Below, piece after piece: positions 8,709-20,765 of a stretch of 64,000 bases of DNA. The stretch comes from Porphyromonas endodontalis ATCC 35406. Its GTDB lineage: Bacteria > Bacteroidota > Bacteroidia > Bacteroidales > Porphyromonadaceae. The notes beneath the pieces were generated by a model. That model worked only from the letters and a program-made list of their open reading frames with translations. It was not told the DNA's origin and searched no databases. The position numbers and the translations under genes are program-made. How positions within the stretch are numbered: position 1 is the first letter of the stretch; every line of letters starts with the position of its first letter. Location of the stretch: assembly GCF_000174815.1 (NCBI RefSeq), contig NZ_ACNN01000036.1:1-64000 (forward strand). The letters are read 5' to 3'.

Positions 8709-8912
8709 ATGAAGTTTTTTAGCAAGATCGGAAAGGCCTTCAAAGATTCTTACAATGAATTGGCGCACAAGGTGTCTTGGCCTACCAGAAGTGAACTGAC
8801 AAACAGTGCGGTGGTGGTTATGATTGCCTCCGTGATTATTGCTGTCTGTATCTTTGCTGTTGATACGGTATTCAACTTTGGGATGGAACAGATCTACAAG
8901 TTGATTATCTAA
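8709..8912 (+). CDS. secE: Preprotein translocase subunit SecE
   Basis: 67 residues, the short single-helix SecE of most bacteria. The amphipathic N-terminal part carries the conserved ELAHKVSWPTRSEL motif, followed by one transmembrane helix (about residues 31-58). It clamps SecY in the SecYEG channel. Its place between tRNA-Trp and nusG is the standard order. The start ATG is 15 bases after the tRNA end. Confidence 0.95.
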   Translation: MKFFSKIGKAFKDSYNELAHKVSWPTRSELTNSAVVVMIASVIIAVCIFAVDTVFNFGMEQIYKLII

Positions 8913-8968
8913 TCAGAGTAGACTAAAGCGATAAGCAGAGCATTCGTGCTGTGTAAGTTTATTGTTGT

Positions 8969-9523
8969 ATGATTGAAGAAAGTAACGAGAAGCGCTTTTA
9001 TGTGCTTCGTGCTATATCTGGGAAAGAGAAGAAGGTAAAAGAGACGATCGAGCGTGAGATGTCTCTTCCTGAGCCCTCTACCATTTCTCAGAGAGTGTTT
9101 CGGGTTGTAGTACCAACCGAGAAGGTGATGACGCAGCGTAAGACCAAGAAGGTTATTATAGAGCGCCCTTATCTCTCGGGCTATGTGCTTATTGAGTGCA
9201 TGATGAGTCAGTTGCTTATCAATGCCCTTCGCGACTTGCCCGACGTTATTGGCTTCCTTGGTAATGACAATCCCAGCCCTCTCAGCTTGGCCGAAGTGGA
9301 GAAACTCCTCCACGAGGTAGATACGACGAACGAAGGTCCCGATGTCGTGGATATGCAGTTCGTGCTCGGAGAGAGCGTAAAGATCATAGATGGAGCCTTT
9401 GTGGGCTTCTCTGCTACGATAGAAGAGATATTATCAGAAAAGAAAAAGCTCAAGGTGATGGTGAAGATTTTCGGTAGAAAGACTCCACTAGAGCTTGGCT
9501 ACGCACAAGTTGAAAAAGAGTAA
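8969..9523 (+). CDS. nusG: Transcription termination/antitermination factor NusG
   Basis: 184 residues. The N-terminal NGN domain starts KRFYVLRAISGKEKKVKE and contains RPYLSGYVLIEC and DLPDVIGFLG. The C-terminal KOW domain includes GESVKIIDGAFVGFSATIEE. NusG binds the RNA polymerase clamp, increases processivity and links polymerase to Rho or the ribosome. It follows secE by 56 bases and is followed by rplK after 114 bases. Confidence 0.97.
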   Translation: MIEESNEKRFYVLRAISGKEKKVKETIEREMSLPEPSTISQRVFRVVVPTEKVMTQRKTKKVIIERPYLSGYVLIECMMSQLLINALRDLPDVIGFLGNDNPSPLSLAEVEKLLHEVDTTNEGPDVVDMQFVLGESVKIIDGAFVGFSATIEEILSEKKKLKVMVKIFGRKTPLELGYAQVEKE

Positions 9524-9637
9524 TCTGTTACGAGTATTGCTCTCTAGAGTCTATTGCCCTTGAGCTTCCAACAAGGAGATAGAATCTACTAGCAACGTGT
9601 GCAAAACTGTTTTATTCATAGATAAGACATTAAGACA

Positions 9638-10081
9638 ATGGCAAAAGAAATTGCAGGACAAATCAAATTGCAAATTAAAGGTGGGGCTGCAAATCCTTCA
9701 CCTCCCGTTGGCCCAGCACTTGGTGCCAAGGGGATTAACATCATGGAGTTTTGTAAGCAATTCAATGCCAGAACGCAAGACAAGGCCGGTAAGGTACTCC
9801 CTGTAGTAATTACTTACTATGCCGACAAGTCTTTCGACTTTATCGTTAAGACTCCTCCTGTGGCTGTACAACTCCTCGAAGTCTCCAAGGCTAAGACGGG
9901 TAGTGCGGAGCCTAACCGAAACAAGGTGGCTGAGATCACTTGGGAGCAGGTTAAGACGATAGCCCAAGACAAGATGACAGACCTAAACTGCTTCTCTATT
10001 GAGGCTGCCATGCGTATGGTTGCCGGTACAGCTCGCAGTATGGGTATTGCTATCAAAGGTGATTTTCCCGAACAACTATAA
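9638..10081 (+). CDS. rplK: 50S ribosomal protein L11
   Basis: 147 residues. The N-terminal proline-rich loop ([20 protein letters not shown]) and the C-terminal rRNA-binding domain ([10 protein letters not shown] with GTARSMGI) are typical of L11, which binds 23S rRNA at the GTPase-associated centre. It is followed after 16 bases by rplA in the usual pair. Confidence 0.97.
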   Translation: MAKEIAGQIKLQIKGGAANPSPPVGPALGAKGINIMEFCKQFNARTQDKAGKVLPVVITYYADKSFDFIVKTPPVAVQLLEVSKAKTGSAEPNRNKVAEITWEQVKTIAQDKMTDLNCFSIEAAMRMVAGTARSMGIAIKGDFPEQL

Positions 10082-10097
10082 GATTCAATTGTAAGAC

Positions 10098-10793
10098 ATG
10101 AGTAAACTAAGCAAAAAGCAAAAGTTGGCTGCCGAGAAGATTGAACCCGGGAAGCTCTATACCCTTGATGAGGCATCATCATTGGTTAAGGAGATCACTT
10201 TCACGAAGTTCAATGCCTCTGTAGACATTGATATTCGTCTTGGTGTAGATCCTCGTAAGGCTAATCAAATGGTACGTGGGGTGGTAACCCTCCCTCATGG
10301 TACCGGTAAAGAAGTACGCGTTCTAGCGTTGTGTACACCCGACAAGGAAGCCGAAGCACAAGCTGCCGGTGCTGACCATGTTGGACTCGATGAATATATT
10401 GATAAGATCAAGGGTGGCTGGACAGACATCGACGTGATCATCACAATGCCCTCTGTAATGGGTAAGATTGGTGCTCTCGGTCGTGTGCTTGGTCCCCGCG
10501 GTTTGATGCCAAACCCTAAGAGTGGTACAGTAACGAACGAGATTGGTAATGCTGTACGCGAAGTGAAGGCAGGGAAGATCGATTTTAAGGTAGACAAGAG
10601 TGGTATCATTCATACCTCTGTAGGTAAGGTGTCTTTCACCCCCGAACAGATTAAGGAGAATGCACGCGAGTTTATCAATACGATCATTCGTCTCAAGCCA
10701 ACCTCCGCAAAGGGTACCTATCTCAAGAGCATTCATATCTCTAGCACGATGAGTGCTGGTATCAAGATCGATCCTAAATCAGTAGACCTTTAA
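10098..10793 (+). CDS. rplA: 50S ribosomal protein L1
   Basis: 231 residues. The signature [20 protein letters not shown] and the following MPNPKSGTV identify L1, which forms the L1 stalk beside the E site. In many bacteria L1 also represses its own L11-L1 message; I did not identify a clear L1-binding mimic here. Spacing to rplJ is 15 bases. Confidence 0.97.
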   Translation: MSKLSKKQKLAAEKIEPGKLYTLDEASSLVKEITFTKFNASVDIDIRLGVDPRKANQMVRGVVTLPHGTGKEVRVLALCTPDKEAEAQAAGADHVGLDEYIDKIKGGWTDIDVIITMPSVMGKIGALGRVLGPRGLMPNPKSGTVTNEIGNAVREVKAGKIDFKVDKSGIIHTSVGKVSFTPEQIKENAREFINTIIRLKPTSAKGTYLKSIHISSTMSAGIKIDPKSVDL

Positions 10794-10808
10794 TAAGAGA
10801 TTCTAAAG

Positions 10809-11333
10809 ATGAGAAAGGAAGTAAAAGGTACCGTAGTTGAGAAGCTCTCAGACTATTTGGCTCAATATCCCCACTTTTATCTTGCAGACATTGAAGCTCT
10901 TGATGCTGTGAAAACTGCTGAGCTTCGCGCTGTTTGCAATAAAGAAAATGTTAAGCTTGTCGTAGTTAAGAACACCCTTATGCGCAAGGCTCTCGCCGAA
11001 AGCGAGACTGACTTTGCAGAGCTATATGGTGCGCTCAAGGGCAATACTTGTGTAATGTTTACGCAGAATGCTAATGCACCTGCTCGCATTATCAAGGAGT
11101 TTGCTAAGGCTAATAAAGAACTCGGTAAGCCCGCTCTCAAGGCTGCTTATGCACAAGAAAGCATCTACCTTGGTCCTGAGAACCTCGAAGCTCTTGTTTC
11201 TATCAAGAGCAAAGAAGAGCTCGTGGCAGAAGTGGTTGCCCTCTTGCAGTCGCCTGCTAAGAACCTGATCTCAGCCCTCCAGGGCGCTGGTCAGACGATC
11301 CATGGTGTTCTTAAGACCTTGGAAGAAAGATAA
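10809..11333 (+). CDS. rplJ: 50S ribosomal protein L10
   Basis: 174 residues. The N-terminal rRNA-binding domain includes LVVVKNTLMRKAL. The C-terminal helix, which anchors L7/L12 dimers, ends GAGQTIHGVLKTLEER. It forms the stalk base with L11. In E. coli it autoregulates with L12 through a leader; here the leader after rplA is only 15 bases, so that mode is not obvious. Confidence 0.96.
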   Translation: MRKEVKGTVVEKLSDYLAQYPHFYLADIEALDAVKTAELRAVCNKENVKLVVVKNTLMRKALAESETDFAELYGALKGNTCVMFTQNANAPARIIKEFAKANKELGKPALKAAYAQESIYLGPENLEALVSIKSKEELVAEVVALLQSPAKNLISALQGAGQTIHGVLKTLEER

Positions 11334-11374
11334 GTAATAACAAAGAAATCAACGAATAATCCATTCATACTACA

Positions 11375-11752
11375 ATGGCAGATATTAAAGCAATTGCTGA
11401 AACCCTCGTTAACCTTACTGTAAAAGAAGTAAGTGAATTGGCTAACGTTCTTAAGGAAGAATACGGTATCGAACCCGCTGCCGCTGCTGTAGCTGTAGCT
11501 GCTGCTCCCGGTGCTGCTGGTGCTGCTGAAGCTGAAGAAAAGACCTCGTTCGACGTGGTTCTTAAGAGCTTCGGTTCTGCTAAGCTCCAAGTTGTTAAGG
11601 CTGTAAAGGAACACTGCGGTCTTGGCCTCAAGGAAGCTAAAGATATCGTAGATGCTGCTCCTGCTACCCTCAAAGAAGGTGTAGACAAGGCTACTGCTGA
11701 TGCAATGAAGGCTGCTCTCGAAGAAGCTGGTGCAGAAGTAGAATTGAAGTAA
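11375..11752 (+). CDS. rplL: 50S ribosomal protein L7/L12
   Basis: 125 residues. An N-terminal dimerization helix, an alanine-rich hinge ([20 protein letters not shown]) and the C-terminal factor-binding domain with [12 protein letters not shown] are present. It recruits translational GTPases such as EF-Tu. The codon use is strongly biased. It is followed by a strong hairpin before rpoB. Confidence 0.97.
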   Translation: MADIKAIAETLVNLTVKEVSELANVLKEEYGIEPAAAAVAVAAAPGAAGAAEAEEKTSFDVVLKSFGSAKLQVVKAVKEHCGLGLKEAKDIVDAAPATLKEGVDKATADAMKAALEEAGAEVELK

Positions 11753-11785
11753 TCCCCCTTACTGCCTGATTATCAGGTAATCAAT

Positions 11786-11832
11786 GGTTGAGAACCCTGC
11801 TTGCAGGAGTTCTCGACCTTTTCTTGTCTTTT
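11786..11832 (+). terminator. Attenuator between rplL and rpoB
   Basis: GGTTGAGAAC (11786-11795) with CCTGC pairs with GCAGG and GTTCTCGACC (ending 11818); the loop is only two bases. A T-rich tail (TTTTCTTGTCTTTTT) follows. It is placed 33 bases after rplL and about 50 before rpoB, the classic place where partial termination makes more L12 than polymerase. Confidence 0.85.
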
Positions 11833-11869
11833 TCCACCTACTCGTAGAGAATCAATAATCTAGCAACAG

Positions 11870-14800
11870 ATGGCTAATACTACTGATACTATCAGAGAGA
11901 ATTTTTCCAAGATACAGAATACATTGCCCTATCCCGATTTCTTGGAAGTGCAGCTTAAGTCTTTTCAAGACTTCTTCCAGCTGCAGACTGCTACAGAATG
12001 CAGAAAACAAGAAGGGTTGTACAAGGTATTTGCCGAAAACTTTCCTATAAAAGACACACGCAATAGCTTCACTCTCGAGTTTATAGACTATTGTGTAGAC
12101 CCTCCTAAGTATTCTATCGAGGAGTGTATTAGCCGGGGGCTCACTTACAGTGTTCCCCTTAAAGCAAAACTCAAGCTTTCTTGTAATGACCCTGAGCACG
12201 TAGACTTCGAGACGCAAGTCAAGGACGTGTATCTTGGGCCTATCCCCTATATGACACCGAGCGGCACCTTTGTGATCAATGGTGCAGAGCGTGTAGTGGT
12301 ATCTCAGCTTCACCGCTCTCCCGGTGTTTTCTTTAGCTCCAATATCCTCCCCTCGGGTGTGCGTACCTTCTCGGCTCGTATCATCCCCTTCCGTGGAACT
12401 TGGATCGAAATTGCAACCGACCCCAACAACGTTCTTTATGCTTATATAGATCGTAAGAAGAAGGTGCCCGTAGCTACTCTTTTGCGTGCTATTGGCTATA
12501 GCTCCGACCGTGATATCTGGAGTGCTTTTGGGATTGGAGAGGTTGTAGAGACATCGAAACTTAAGAACTATATCGGACGACGTGTGGCAGAACGAATCGG
12601 AGTCCGCAATTTAGAAGAAGAGTCTCTGGACGCCGCTGCCGGAGAAGTAACGGCGCAGATGCGTTACGAACTTCGAGTGGAAAGAGACACGCTTCTTACC
12701 GAAGAGGTTGTGGAAGAAATCCAGAAGTTGCAAGAAGAGCGACTCACAATTCCCGACGTATTGCTCTTTAAGGAGTCTGATAATAGCAATGTTATCAATC
12801 TGCTTGTGCAGACTTTGAGTAAGGATAGCACGATCTCCGAAGTTGAAGCTTGGAGACAGTTCTACCTCATCCAGCGCAGTGTAATCGCTCCGGATGACCT
12901 TACGGCTAAGGAATCCTTCAATAATCTATTCTTCTCTGATAAGCGTTACGATCTTGGGGATGTAGGGCGTTACCGCATCAATTCCAAGCTCAATTTGGAT
13001 GTTGATCCCGATGTTCGTGTGCTTACCAAAGAGGATATTGTTTCCATTGTTAACCACCTTCTATTGTTAGCAACAACGGGTGCTAACGTTGATGATATTG
13101 ACCACCTTTCTAATCGTCGTGTTCGTACGGTGGGTGAGCAGCTTGCCGCCCAATTCGGAGTAGGACTAGCCCGTATGGCTCGTACTGTCCGTGAGCGTAT
13201 GAATGTGCGGGATAATGAAGTGTTTGGTCCTACAGATCTTGTTAATGCCAAGACTATTAGCTCGGTAGTAAGTTCGTTCTTTGGTACCAATCAGCTCTCT
13301 CAGTTCATGGACCAAACGAACCCGCTTGCCGAGATTACTCATAAGCGTCGTCTCTCCGCTCTTGGACCTGGCGGTCTTACTCGAGAGCGCGCAGGCTTTG
13401 CCGTTCGAGACGTTCACTATACTCACTATGGCCGTTTGTGTCCTATTGAGACTCCGGAAGGTCCGAACATCGGCCTTATTTCCTCTCTTTGTGTTTATGC
13501 CAAGGTTAATAGTCTTGGATTTATAGAGACGCCCTACCGTGCTGTTAAGGATGGGAAAGTCGATTTCTCAGAGGAGGGGCTTAAGTACTATACGGCAGAG
13601 GAAGAAGAAGAAATGAACGTTGCTCAGGGTAATGCACCGCTTAATCCTGATGGAACGTTTGTTCGCGACAAAGTAAAGTCACGCTACGCTGCGGACTTCC
13701 CCATCGTTGCTCCTAATCAGGTGCACCTGATGGACGTTTCTCCTTCGCAGATCGCCTCTATTGCTGCTTCGTTAATTCCTTTCTTGGAGCACGACGACGC
13801 CAATCGTGCTCTCATGGGATCTAACATGATGCGCCAGGCAGTGCCCCTCATCCAGCCCGAGGCGCCTATCGTAGGTACCGGGGTGGAAGGCAAATTGGTT
13901 CGCGACTCTCGTACCCAAGTTATGGCAGAAGGAGCCGGCGAGGTTATCTACGTGGATGCAGATCAAATCAAGGTTCGTTACGACAAGACCGACGAGGAGC
14001 TTTTCGTTAGCTTTGAAGAACCTGTTGTTACCTATCCTCTCCCCAAATATCGCAAGACGAACCAGAGTACAACGATTGACCTCAAACCTATCTGTCGCAA
14101 GGGCGATCGCGTGGAAAAGGGAGATATCCTCACCGAGGGCTATGCAACTCAGAATGGAGAATTGGCTCTTGGGCGTAATATCCTTGTTGCTTACATGCCC
14201 TGGAAGGGATACAACTACGAGGATGCTATCGTGCTTAACGAGCGTATCGTACGCGAAGACTTCTTCACCTCGGTACACGTAGAAGAGCAACAACTTGAAG
14301 TGCGTGAGACCAAACGAGGCCTCGAAGAGCTTACGAGCGACATCCCCAACGTGAGCGAAGATGCAACGAAAGATTTGGCAGAAAACGGGATCGTGCGCAT
14401 TGGTGCACATATTGTTCCCGGAGACATCCTCGTGGGTAAGATAACCCCCAAGGGCGAATCTGATCCCACACCAGAAGAGCGTCTTCTCCGTGCCATCTTT
14501 GGTGACAAGGCGAGCGATGTAAAGGATGCTTCCCTCAAAGCTTCTCCCTCATTGCGCGGGGTCGTTATTGATACCAAGCTCTTCTCCAAGAATTTGGATA
14601 AGAAGCGCAAGGACATCAAAGAGATCACAGAGCGTATCGAAGGTGAGTATAGCAAAAAGAAAGAGCAGCTTCGTAAAGTATTTATTGATAAGTTGCTCAA
14701 GCTCACCGATGGGCATACTTCCAATCTTGTAGAGGACTTCGCTTCTCTTGAGATCATTGCTGCCGGTAAGAAGTTTAACCGCACCATGCTCGAAAGTATT

Positions 14801-15691
14801 GACGAGTATAGCAACATTAAGAGCAGTAACTGGACAGAAGACGCCCATACAAACGAACTTATCACAACCCTTATTGCTAATTACATCCGTAAGGATAAGG
14901 AGTTGGAAGCAGAGTTCCGTCGTCGTATTCAAGACGAAACAATCGGAGACGAACTTGCTAGCGGCATCGTACAGACTGCAAAGGTTTATATCGCCAAGAA
15001 GCGTAAGATCCAAGTGGGAGACAAGATGGCAGGGCGCCATGGTAATAAGGGTATTGTATCTAAGATTGTACGTCAAGAAGACATGCCTTTCCTCGAAGAT
15101 GGTACTCCGGTAGACATCTGTCTTAATCCTCTAGGGGTACCCTCTCGTATGAACCTTGGTCAGCTCTTCGAAGCTGTCTTGGCTCGTGCCGGACGTAAGT
15201 TGGGCAAGCGCTTTGCTTCTCCTGTATTTGATGGGGCTTCTCCCGAAGACATCGAAGAGTACATCAAGGAGGCTGGGATTGATCCCGGTGCTAAGACGCA
15301 GCTCTACGATGGTGGTACGGGAGAGCCCTTCAAGCAACGTGCTACGGTAGGGGTAACTTACTTCTTGAAGTTGGGTCACATGGTCGACGACAAGATGCAC
15401 GCTCGCTCTATCGGTCCCTACTCATTGGTTACACAACAACCTCTTGGGGGGAAGGCCCAGTTCGGGGGACAGCGTTTCGGGGAAATGGAAGTTTGGGCCC
15501 TCGAAGCCTTTGGTGCGGCCCATATCCTACAAGAAATTCTCACGATTAAGAGTGACGATACAATCGGTCGCTCACGTGCCTATGAGGCAATCGTAAAGGG
15601 AACTCCTATGCCTACTCCCGGTATCCCCGAGTCTCTCAATGTGTTGATGAACGAGCTAAAAGGCCTCGGTTTGAGCCTTTCTCTGGATTAA
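11870..15691 (+). CDS. rpoB: RNA polymerase subunit beta
   Basis: 1273 residues, the normal Bacteroidales length. The rifampicin region reads [20 protein letters not shown] and continues LSALGPGGL, with Asp, His and Ser at the usual resistance positions, so it looks rifampicin-sensitive. Further conserved blocks are [32 protein letters not shown] and [20 protein letters not shown]. Together with beta-prime, which follows after 26 bases, it forms the catalytic core. It is co-transcribed with the ribosomal genes through the attenuator upstream. Confidence 0.98.
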   Translation: MANTTDTIRENFSKIQNTLPYPDFLEVQLKSFQDFFQLQTATECRKQEGLYKVFAENFPIKDTRNSFTLEFIDYCVDPPKYSIEECISRGLTYSVPLKAKLKLSCNDPEHVDFETQVKDVYLGPIPYMTPSGTFVINGAERVVVSQLHRSPGVFFSSNILPSGVRTFSARIIPFRGTWIEIATDPNNVLYAYIDRKKKVPVATLLRAIGYSSDRDIWSAFGIGEVVETSKLKNYIGRRVAERIGVRNLEEESLDAAAGEVTAQMRYELRVERDTLLTEEVVEEIQKLQEERLTIPDVLLFKESDNSNVINLLVQTLSKDSTISEVEAWRQFYLIQRSVIAPDDLTAKESFNNLFFSDKRYDLGDVGRYRINSKLNLDVDPDVRVLTKEDIVSIVNHLLLLATTGANVDDIDHLSNRRVRTVGEQLAAQFGVGLARMARTVRERMNVRDNEVFGPTDLVNAKTISSVVSSFFGTNQLSQFMDQTNPLAEITHKRRLSALGPGGLTRERAGFAVRDVHYTHYGRLCPIETPEGPNIGLISSLCVYAKVNSLGFIETPYRAVKDGKVDFSEEGLKYYTAEEEEEMNVAQGNAPLNPDGTFVRDKVKSRYAADFPIVAPNQVHLMDVSPSQIASIAASLIPFLEHDDANRALMGSNMMRQAVPLIQPEAPIVGTGVEGKLVRDSRTQVMAEGAGEVIYVDADQIKVRYDKTDEELFVSFEEPVVTYPLPKYRKTNQSTTIDLKPICRKGDRVEKGDILTEGYATQNGELALGRNILVAYMPWKGYNYEDAIVLNERIVREDFFTSVHVEEQQLEVRETKRGLEELTSDIPNVSEDATKDLAENGIVRIGAHIVPGDILVGKITPKGESDPTPEERLLRAIFGDKASDVKDASLKASPSLRGVVIDTKLFSKNLDKKRKDIKEITERIEGEYSKKKEQLRKVFIDKLLKLTDGHTSNLVEDFASLEIIAAGKKFNRTMLESIDEYSNIKSSNWTEDAHTNELITTLIANYIRKDKELEAEFRRRIQDETIGDELASGIVQTAKVYIAKKRKIQVGDKMAGRHGNKGIVSKIVRQEDMPFLEDGTPVDICLNPLGVPSRMNLGQLFEAVLARAGRKLGKRFASPVFDGASPEDIEEYIKEAGIDPGAKTQLYDGGTGEPFKQRATVGVTYFLKLGHMVDDKMHARSIGPYSLVTQQPLGGKAQFGGQRFGEMEVWALEAFGAAHILQEILTIKSDDTIGRSRAYEAIVKGTPMPTPGIPESLNVLMNELKGLGLSLSLD

Positions 15692-15717
15692 TCTAAACGC
15701 TCAACGTTTCTATATAT

Positions 15718-18700
15718 ATGGCTTTTAGAAAGGATAATAAGTTAAAGACAAACTTCTCCAAGATCAGAGTGTCATTGGCATCTCCTGAGCAGATTCTGGA
15801 GAACTCTTATGGGGAAGTCACAAAGCACGAAACGGTAAGTTACCGCACGCTCAAACCCGAGCGTGATGGGCTTTACTGTGAGCGTATCTTTGGTCCGGTA
15901 AAAGATTACGAATGCCATTGTGGTAAGTACAAAGGCAATAAGTATCGTGGAATTACGTGCGACCGATGCGGTGTTGAGGTGACCCAAAAGATGGTTCGCC
16001 GCGAGCGTATGGGGCACATTGCCCTCAAGGTGCCTGTGGTACATGTTTGGTACTCTCGCTCCATCCCCAATAAAATTGCATATCTACTAGGGTTCTCTTC
16101 CAAGGAGCTTGAGTCTATCATTTACTACGATCGTTACGTGGTAATACAGCCCGGTGTCTTTGCAGTTCCTGAAGGAGAGGCTCCCGAGTCTCACCCCGTT
16201 AATTCGCAAGAATGCCCCAAGTATCTAGAAGCAAAGCAGCTTCTAAAGAATGAACATTACGAGCAATTCTGCGATCGTATTTACGAAGACTTCCCAGGCA
16301 ATGACAGCTTGGAGAACTCAGATCCAAATAAGTTTATCGCAAAGTCGGGTGCCGAGGCTATCTACGATTTGCTGGCCAACATCGACCTAGATGCTCTTGC
16401 AGACGACTTGCGCAACATAGCACAAACGGCTACTTCTCAGCAGAAGAAAGCTGAGGCTCTTAAGCGTCTTCCCGTGGTGGAAGCCTTCCGCGCTTCGGCA
16501 GGAATTAACCGCCCGGAGTGGATGGTGCTTAAGGTAATCCCCGTAATTCCTCCCGATCTTCGTCCTCTTATGCCTTTGGATGGAGGGCGTTTTGCCACCT
16601 CGGATCTCAACGACCTTTACATCCGTGTCATCACGCGAAATAACCGTTTGGGACGTATGATTGAGGCGAATGCACCCGAAGTGATCATGCGAAACGAAAA
16701 GCGTATGTTGCAGGAGGCTGTGGATGCTTTGTTCGATAATTCGCGCAAAACCAGCGCTCTCAAGAGTGATCAGGGACGTGCTCTCAAATCGCTCTCAGAT
16801 AGCCTTAAGGGTAAGCAAGGGCGTTTCCGTCAAAACCTTCTCGGTAAGCGTGTAGACTATTCTGCGCGTTCGGTTATTGTCGTAGGCCCTGAGCTGAAGA
16901 TGAACGAATGCGGTCTGCCTAAGGATATGGCAGCCGAGCTTTACAAGCCGTTTGTGATGCGCAAGCTTATCGAGCGTGGTATTGTAAAGACAGAAAAAAG
17001 TGCGAAAAAGATTGTAGATCGTCGTGATCCCGTTATTTGGGAGATTGTCGAAAATGTAATCAAAGGGCATCCTGTTCTTCTTAACCGTGCTCCGACGCTT
17101 CACCGTCTTGGTATCCAAGCTTTCCAACCCAAGCTGATTGAGGGTAAGGCTATTCAGCTACCTCCTCTCTCGTGTGCCGCCTTCAATGCCGACTTTGACG
17201 GCGACCAGATGGCTGTTCACCTCCCCTTGGGTAATGAAGCTATTGCCGAAGCTCAGCTCCTAATGTTGGCTTCACATAATATCCTGAATCCTGCTAGTGG
17301 TGAGCCTATTACCGTGCCTTCGCAAGACATGGTGCTCGGGCTTTACTACATCTCTAAGTTCCGCAGCTTGACTCCTCAAGAGCAAGAGCTTGAGCAGCAG
17401 GTTATTGACAAGAAACGTATCCCCTCCATTTTCTATAGTGCACAAGAGGCCTATATCGCTTACGACAATGGGCGTATAGATATCCATAAGCCCATTAAGG
17501 TAATGGTGCCCAATGCAAGAATTGTGGATGGAGAGCCTCAACGTGATGTTGTAGAGACCTCGGTTGGGCGACTTATGTTCAACGACCTTGTCCCCAATGA
17601 GGTTGGTTATATCAACGAACTCCTCGGGAAGAAGTCTCTCAAGAGGATCATTAAAGATGTGCTCAAGGTCTGCGGAGTTGCTCGCACAGCTCAGTTCCTT
17701 GACGACATAAAGAACCTCGGTTATCGTATGGCGTTCCTTGGCGGTCTTTCCTTTAACCTCCAGGATGTGCTTATCCCTGCCGAGAAGAAGAGAATTATCA
17801 CAGAGGCTACGGCTGAGGCAGATAGTATTATCGAACAGAACCGTATGGGGGAAATCGATAATCAGACGCGCTACAACAAAGTCGTGGCTATCTGGAATGA
17901 AGCCACCGATCTCCTCTCTAATTTGGTGATGGAGGGCTTCAAAAAAGACAACGACGGCTTCAATAGTATTTACATGATGCTTGACTCCGGAGCCCGTGGT
18001 TCTAAGGAGCAGATCCGTCAGTTGGCTGGGCTTCGTGGTCTTATGGCTAAGCCTCAGAAGAGTGGTAGCGAAGGTGGGGCTGTTATTGAGAACCCTATTA
18101 CTTCGAACTTCCTCGAAGGACTTTCTGTACAAGAGTACTTTATCTCTACCCACGGTGCTCGTAAGGGTCTTGCGGATACGGCTCTTAAGACTGCCGATGC
18201 CGGTTACCTTACTCGTCGTTTGGTGGATGTATCTCATGATGTGATCATTAACGAAGAAGATTGTGGTACCCTCCGTGGTATCGAAGTCTCTGCCGTGGTA
18301 GACGAAAGCGACAACGAAGTGGCTTCTCTCGAGTCTCGCATCATTGGGCGTACTTCTGTACAAGATATCTATAATACGAACGATTATACAGACCCCAACC
18401 GCAAGCTTATTGTGGCTGCCGGTGAAGAGATCCGCGAACAAGAGGCTGAGCAAATCAAGGCTGCCAACATCAAGAGTGTTGAGATTCGCTCGGTATTGAC
18501 GTGCGACTCGCGCTATGGCGTTTGTGCAAAGTGCTACGGTCGCAATCTCGCTACGCACCGTCCCGTTCAGATTGGGGAGGTCGTAGGGGTAATTGCAGCT
18601 CAGTCCATCGGTGAACCCGGTACACAGTTGACCCTCCGTACATTCCATGCGGGAGGGGTTGCAGGTAGCGAAAATACGAACCGTTCGATTGTGGTTAAGG

Positions 18701-20169
18701 AAGAAGAGGCTATCGTAGAATTGAGTCTGGACCTCCGTGCGATTGAGATCCCTGGACAAGACTATCGTGTGATTGCCAGCCGAGAGTCAGAAATCTTCCT
18801 CTATCATCCCGAGTCGCACAACCTTTTGAAGACCTACGACCTCCAGTATGGATCGAAGCTTCATTGCAAGACCGGCGATAAGGTAGTAAAGGGGCAAACC
18901 CTTGCTGAGTGGGATCCTTTCAACTCCGTAGTAGTGGCAGAAACTGCCGGTACCCTCGAGTATGTAAACCTCGAAGAGGGCGTTAACTACAAGGATACGG
19001 TCGATGCTACTTCGGGTTACCACGACGTGATGGTTATTGAGTCCAAGGAAAAGAGCAAACTCCCCGAGTTAAAGATCATCGATCCTGCCACAGGTACAGA
19101 AAAACTTTACTCTCTCCCTGCCGGCTGTCGTCTTACCTTCAATCCTAAGACTAAGGGTAAGATGCAGGTGAATCCGGGTGATGAGCTCTACAAGATACCT
19201 CGTGTGCTGGCAAGTGCCGGCGACATCACGGGAGGTCTTCCCCGAGTAACGGAGCTATTTGAGGCTCGTAATCCGTCTAATCCTGCTATCCTTTCCGAAA
19301 TTGATGGTGTGGTAGAGATTGGTAAGATCAAGCGTAACAACCGCGAAGTCTCAGTTACAAGCCGTTTGGGAGAAGTCCGTAAATATCTTATCCCTACAGC
19401 AAAGCATATCTTGGTACAGAATGGCGACGTAGTACGTGCCGGTACCCCTCTCTCTGATGGGGCGGTAACACCGAGTGACATTCTCGCGATCAAGGGGCCG
19501 ACGGCTCTCCAAGAGTACATAGTAAACGAGATCCAAGGCGTATATCGTAAGCAGAACGTAGGTATTAACGATAAGCACTTCGAAGTAATTGTGCGTCAGA
19601 TGATGCGTAAGGTCGAAATCATGGAGCCGGGCGACTCTCTCTTCCTCGAGAAGCAGATGGTCGATAAGCAGGACGTCCAAGAAGAGAACGACCGCCTCTG
19701 GGGTATGAATGTGGTAGAAGATGCCGGTGATTCGGAGAAATATCGTGCAGGAGCTCTTATCCCTGCCTCTGCTGTTCGAGACGAAAATAGTTCGCTCCAA
19801 CGCCGTGATTTGACGCCGATGCGCGTACGCGAAGCTGTGCCTGCGACCAGTCGCCAAGTACTCCAAGGTATCACACGTGCTGCCCTGCAGACGAAGAGCT
19901 TTATGTCTGCGGCTTCATTCCAGGAGACCACAAAGGTACTCAATGAGGCTGCCATCAATGCCAAGGTAGACGATTTGCTCGGTCTCAAAGAAAACGTAAT
20001 CTGCGGTCATCTTATCCCTGCAGGTACCGGTTTGCGGGCGTTTAATGGCATGGTGGTAATGCGCCGTGAAGACTATGAACGCGCTAAGGCTGCTCGAGAA
20101 GAAACCGGGCATGACCCCGAGTTCGTAGAAGAGGTAGCTGCTGAGGCTGCTACTGAGACGGCTGAGTAA
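15718..20169 (+). CDS. rpoC: RNA polymerase subunit beta-prime
   Basis: 1483 residues. The N-terminal zinc-binding region has four cysteines in [20 protein letters not shown]. The catalytic loop [15 protein letters not shown] holds the three metal-binding aspartates. The trigger loop ([20 protein letters not shown]) and the second zinc site ([13 protein letters not shown]) are present. The acidic Ala/Glu-rich C-terminus is short. It is the last gene of the operon and is followed by several hairpins. Confidence 0.98.
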   Translation: MAFRKDNKLKTNFSKIRVSLASPEQILENSYGEVTKHETVSYRTLKPERDGLYCERIFGPVKDYECHCGKYKGNKYRGITCDRCGVEVTQKMVRRERMGHIALKVPVVHVWYSRSIPNKIAYLLGFSSKELESIIYYDRYVVIQPGVFAVPEGEAPESHPVNSQECPKYLEAKQLLKNEHYEQFCDRIYEDFPGNDSLENSDPNKFIAKSGAEAIYDLLANIDLDALADDLRNIAQTATSQQKKAEALKRLPVVEAFRASAGINRPEWMVLKVIPVIPPDLRPLMPLDGGRFATSDLNDLYIRVITRNNRLGRMIEANAPEVIMRNEKRMLQEAVDALFDNSRKTSALKSDQGRALKSLSDSLKGKQGRFRQNLLGKRVDYSARSVIVVGPELKMNECGLPKDMAAELYKPFVMRKLIERGIVKTEKSAKKIVDRRDPVIWEIVENVIKGHPVLLNRAPTLHRLGIQAFQPKLIEGKAIQLPPLSCAAFNADFDGDQMAVHLPLGNEAIAEAQLLMLASHNILNPASGEPITVPSQDMVLGLYYISKFRSLTPQEQELEQQVIDKKRIPSIFYSAQEAYIAYDNGRIDIHKPIKVMVPNARIVDGEPQRDVVETSVGRLMFNDLVPNEVGYINELLGKKSLKRIIKDVLKVCGVARTAQFLDDIKNLGYRMAFLGGLSFNLQDVLIPAEKKRIITEATAEADSIIEQNRMGEIDNQTRYNKVVAIWNEATDLLSNLVMEGFKKDNDGFNSIYMMLDSGARGSKEQIRQLAGLRGLMAKPQKSGSEGGAVIENPITSNFLEGLSVQEYFISTHGARKGLADTALKTADAGYLTRRLVDVSHDVIINEEDCGTLRGIEVSAVVDESDNEVASLESRIIGRTSVQDIYNTNDYTDPNRKLIVAAGEEIREQEAEQIKAANIKSVEIRSVLTCDSRYGVCAKCYGRNLATHRPVQIGEVVGVIAAQSIGEPGTQLTLRTFHAGGVAGSENTNRSIVVKEEEAIVELSLDLRAIEIPGQDYRVIASRESEIFLYHPESHNLLKTYDLQYGSKLHCKTGDKVVKGQTLAEWDPFNSVVVAETAGTLEYVNLEEGVNYKDTVDATSGYHDVMVIESKEKSKLPELKIIDPATGTEKLYSLPAGCRLTFNPKTKGKMQVNPGDELYKIPRVLASAGDITGGLPRVTELFEARNPSNPAILSEIDGVVEIGKIKRNNREVSVTSRLGEVRKYLIPTAKHILVQNGDVVRAGTPLSDGAVTPSDILAIKGPTALQEYIVNEIQGVYRKQNVGINDKHFEVIVRQMMRKVEIMEPGDSLFLEKQMVDKQDVQEENDRLWGMNVVEDAGDSEKYRAGALIPASAVRDENSSLQRRDLTPMRVREAVPATSRQVLQGITRAALQTKSFMSAASFQETTKVLNEAAINAKVDDLLGLKENVICGHLIPAGTGLRAFNGMVVMRREDYERAKAAREETGHDPEFVEEVAAEAATETAE

Positions 20170-20193
20170 TCCGCTTTATCACTTCTTTTTGCT

Positions 20194-20430
20194 AGACCTT
20201 CTCTCATAAACGAGAGGGGTCTACGGGAGAAGAAGATATATTTCCCCAGTAAAAAGAGGGGCATGGTTATACACTCCATACGAAGGAGGGTTGGCCGTGC
20301 CCCTCTTCTGTTTCTGCTTCTTCTCGTGGAGAAATGAGTGGATCCTCGAGTTTTCTTCGCCTTTTTCTCCTAATCTCCAGGGTAATAAAATTTTTGTTTT
20401 AGGCTGTACTTACCACGAAGTACAGCCTAT
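20194..20430 (+). terminator. Terminator cluster after rpoC
   Basis: Three hairpins follow rpoC. The first pairs AGACC...CTCTC (20194-20205) with GAGAG...GGTCT (ending 20222). The second pairs AAGAGGGGCA (20254-20263) with TGCCCCTCTT (20298-20307). The third pairs AGGCTGTACT (20401-20410) with AGTACAGCCT (20419-20428). The third has T-rich flanks on both sides (TTTTTGTTTT before, TTCTTTTTT after), so it can work in both directions and would also stop the minus-strand defence operon. Confidence 0.75.
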
Positions 20431-20431
20431 T

Positions 20432-20765
20432 CTTTTTTCGGATTTAGGTATAAATATTTGAGGAATAGGTTACTATATTACCCCTGTTCCGATTTGCAGC
20501 CCGAAAGAACGCTTGCTTCCCCTCGTAAATCAGAAATCATTTCCATCTTTTACCGGACAGCAATATTTTTAAGTATGCATCCCTTCACAAAATGGCGTGG
20601 CTAAGGTGACGAATGAAGGGGGCGTGGCGAATAGATTCAACTTCTCCGGATCCTCACGGATGTTGGGAGGCGGAGAGATGAGATATGATTTGGACGAAAG
20701 AGGAGACTTAAGCTAGGCTTCATCTTGAGAGGCATCATCAGACTTATTGCTTTCTGTCTGTCCCA
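20432..20765. other. Spacer between rpoC terminators and defence cassette
   Basis: About 330 bases with no convincing gene on either strand. It contains an inverted repeat CCCTTCA (20581-20587) / TGAAGGG (about 20614-20621) and, at its right end, an 18-codon minus-strand continuation of the STAND gene in another frame (see findings). No target-site duplication, transposase or tRNA attachment site is visible. Confidence 0.4.

Noticed and set aside
17272-18759. A 495-codon open frame antisense to rpoC
   Set aside because: The codon bias of the highly expressed rpoC gene leaves long antisense frames open. The peptide has no recognisable domain and rpoC is certain.
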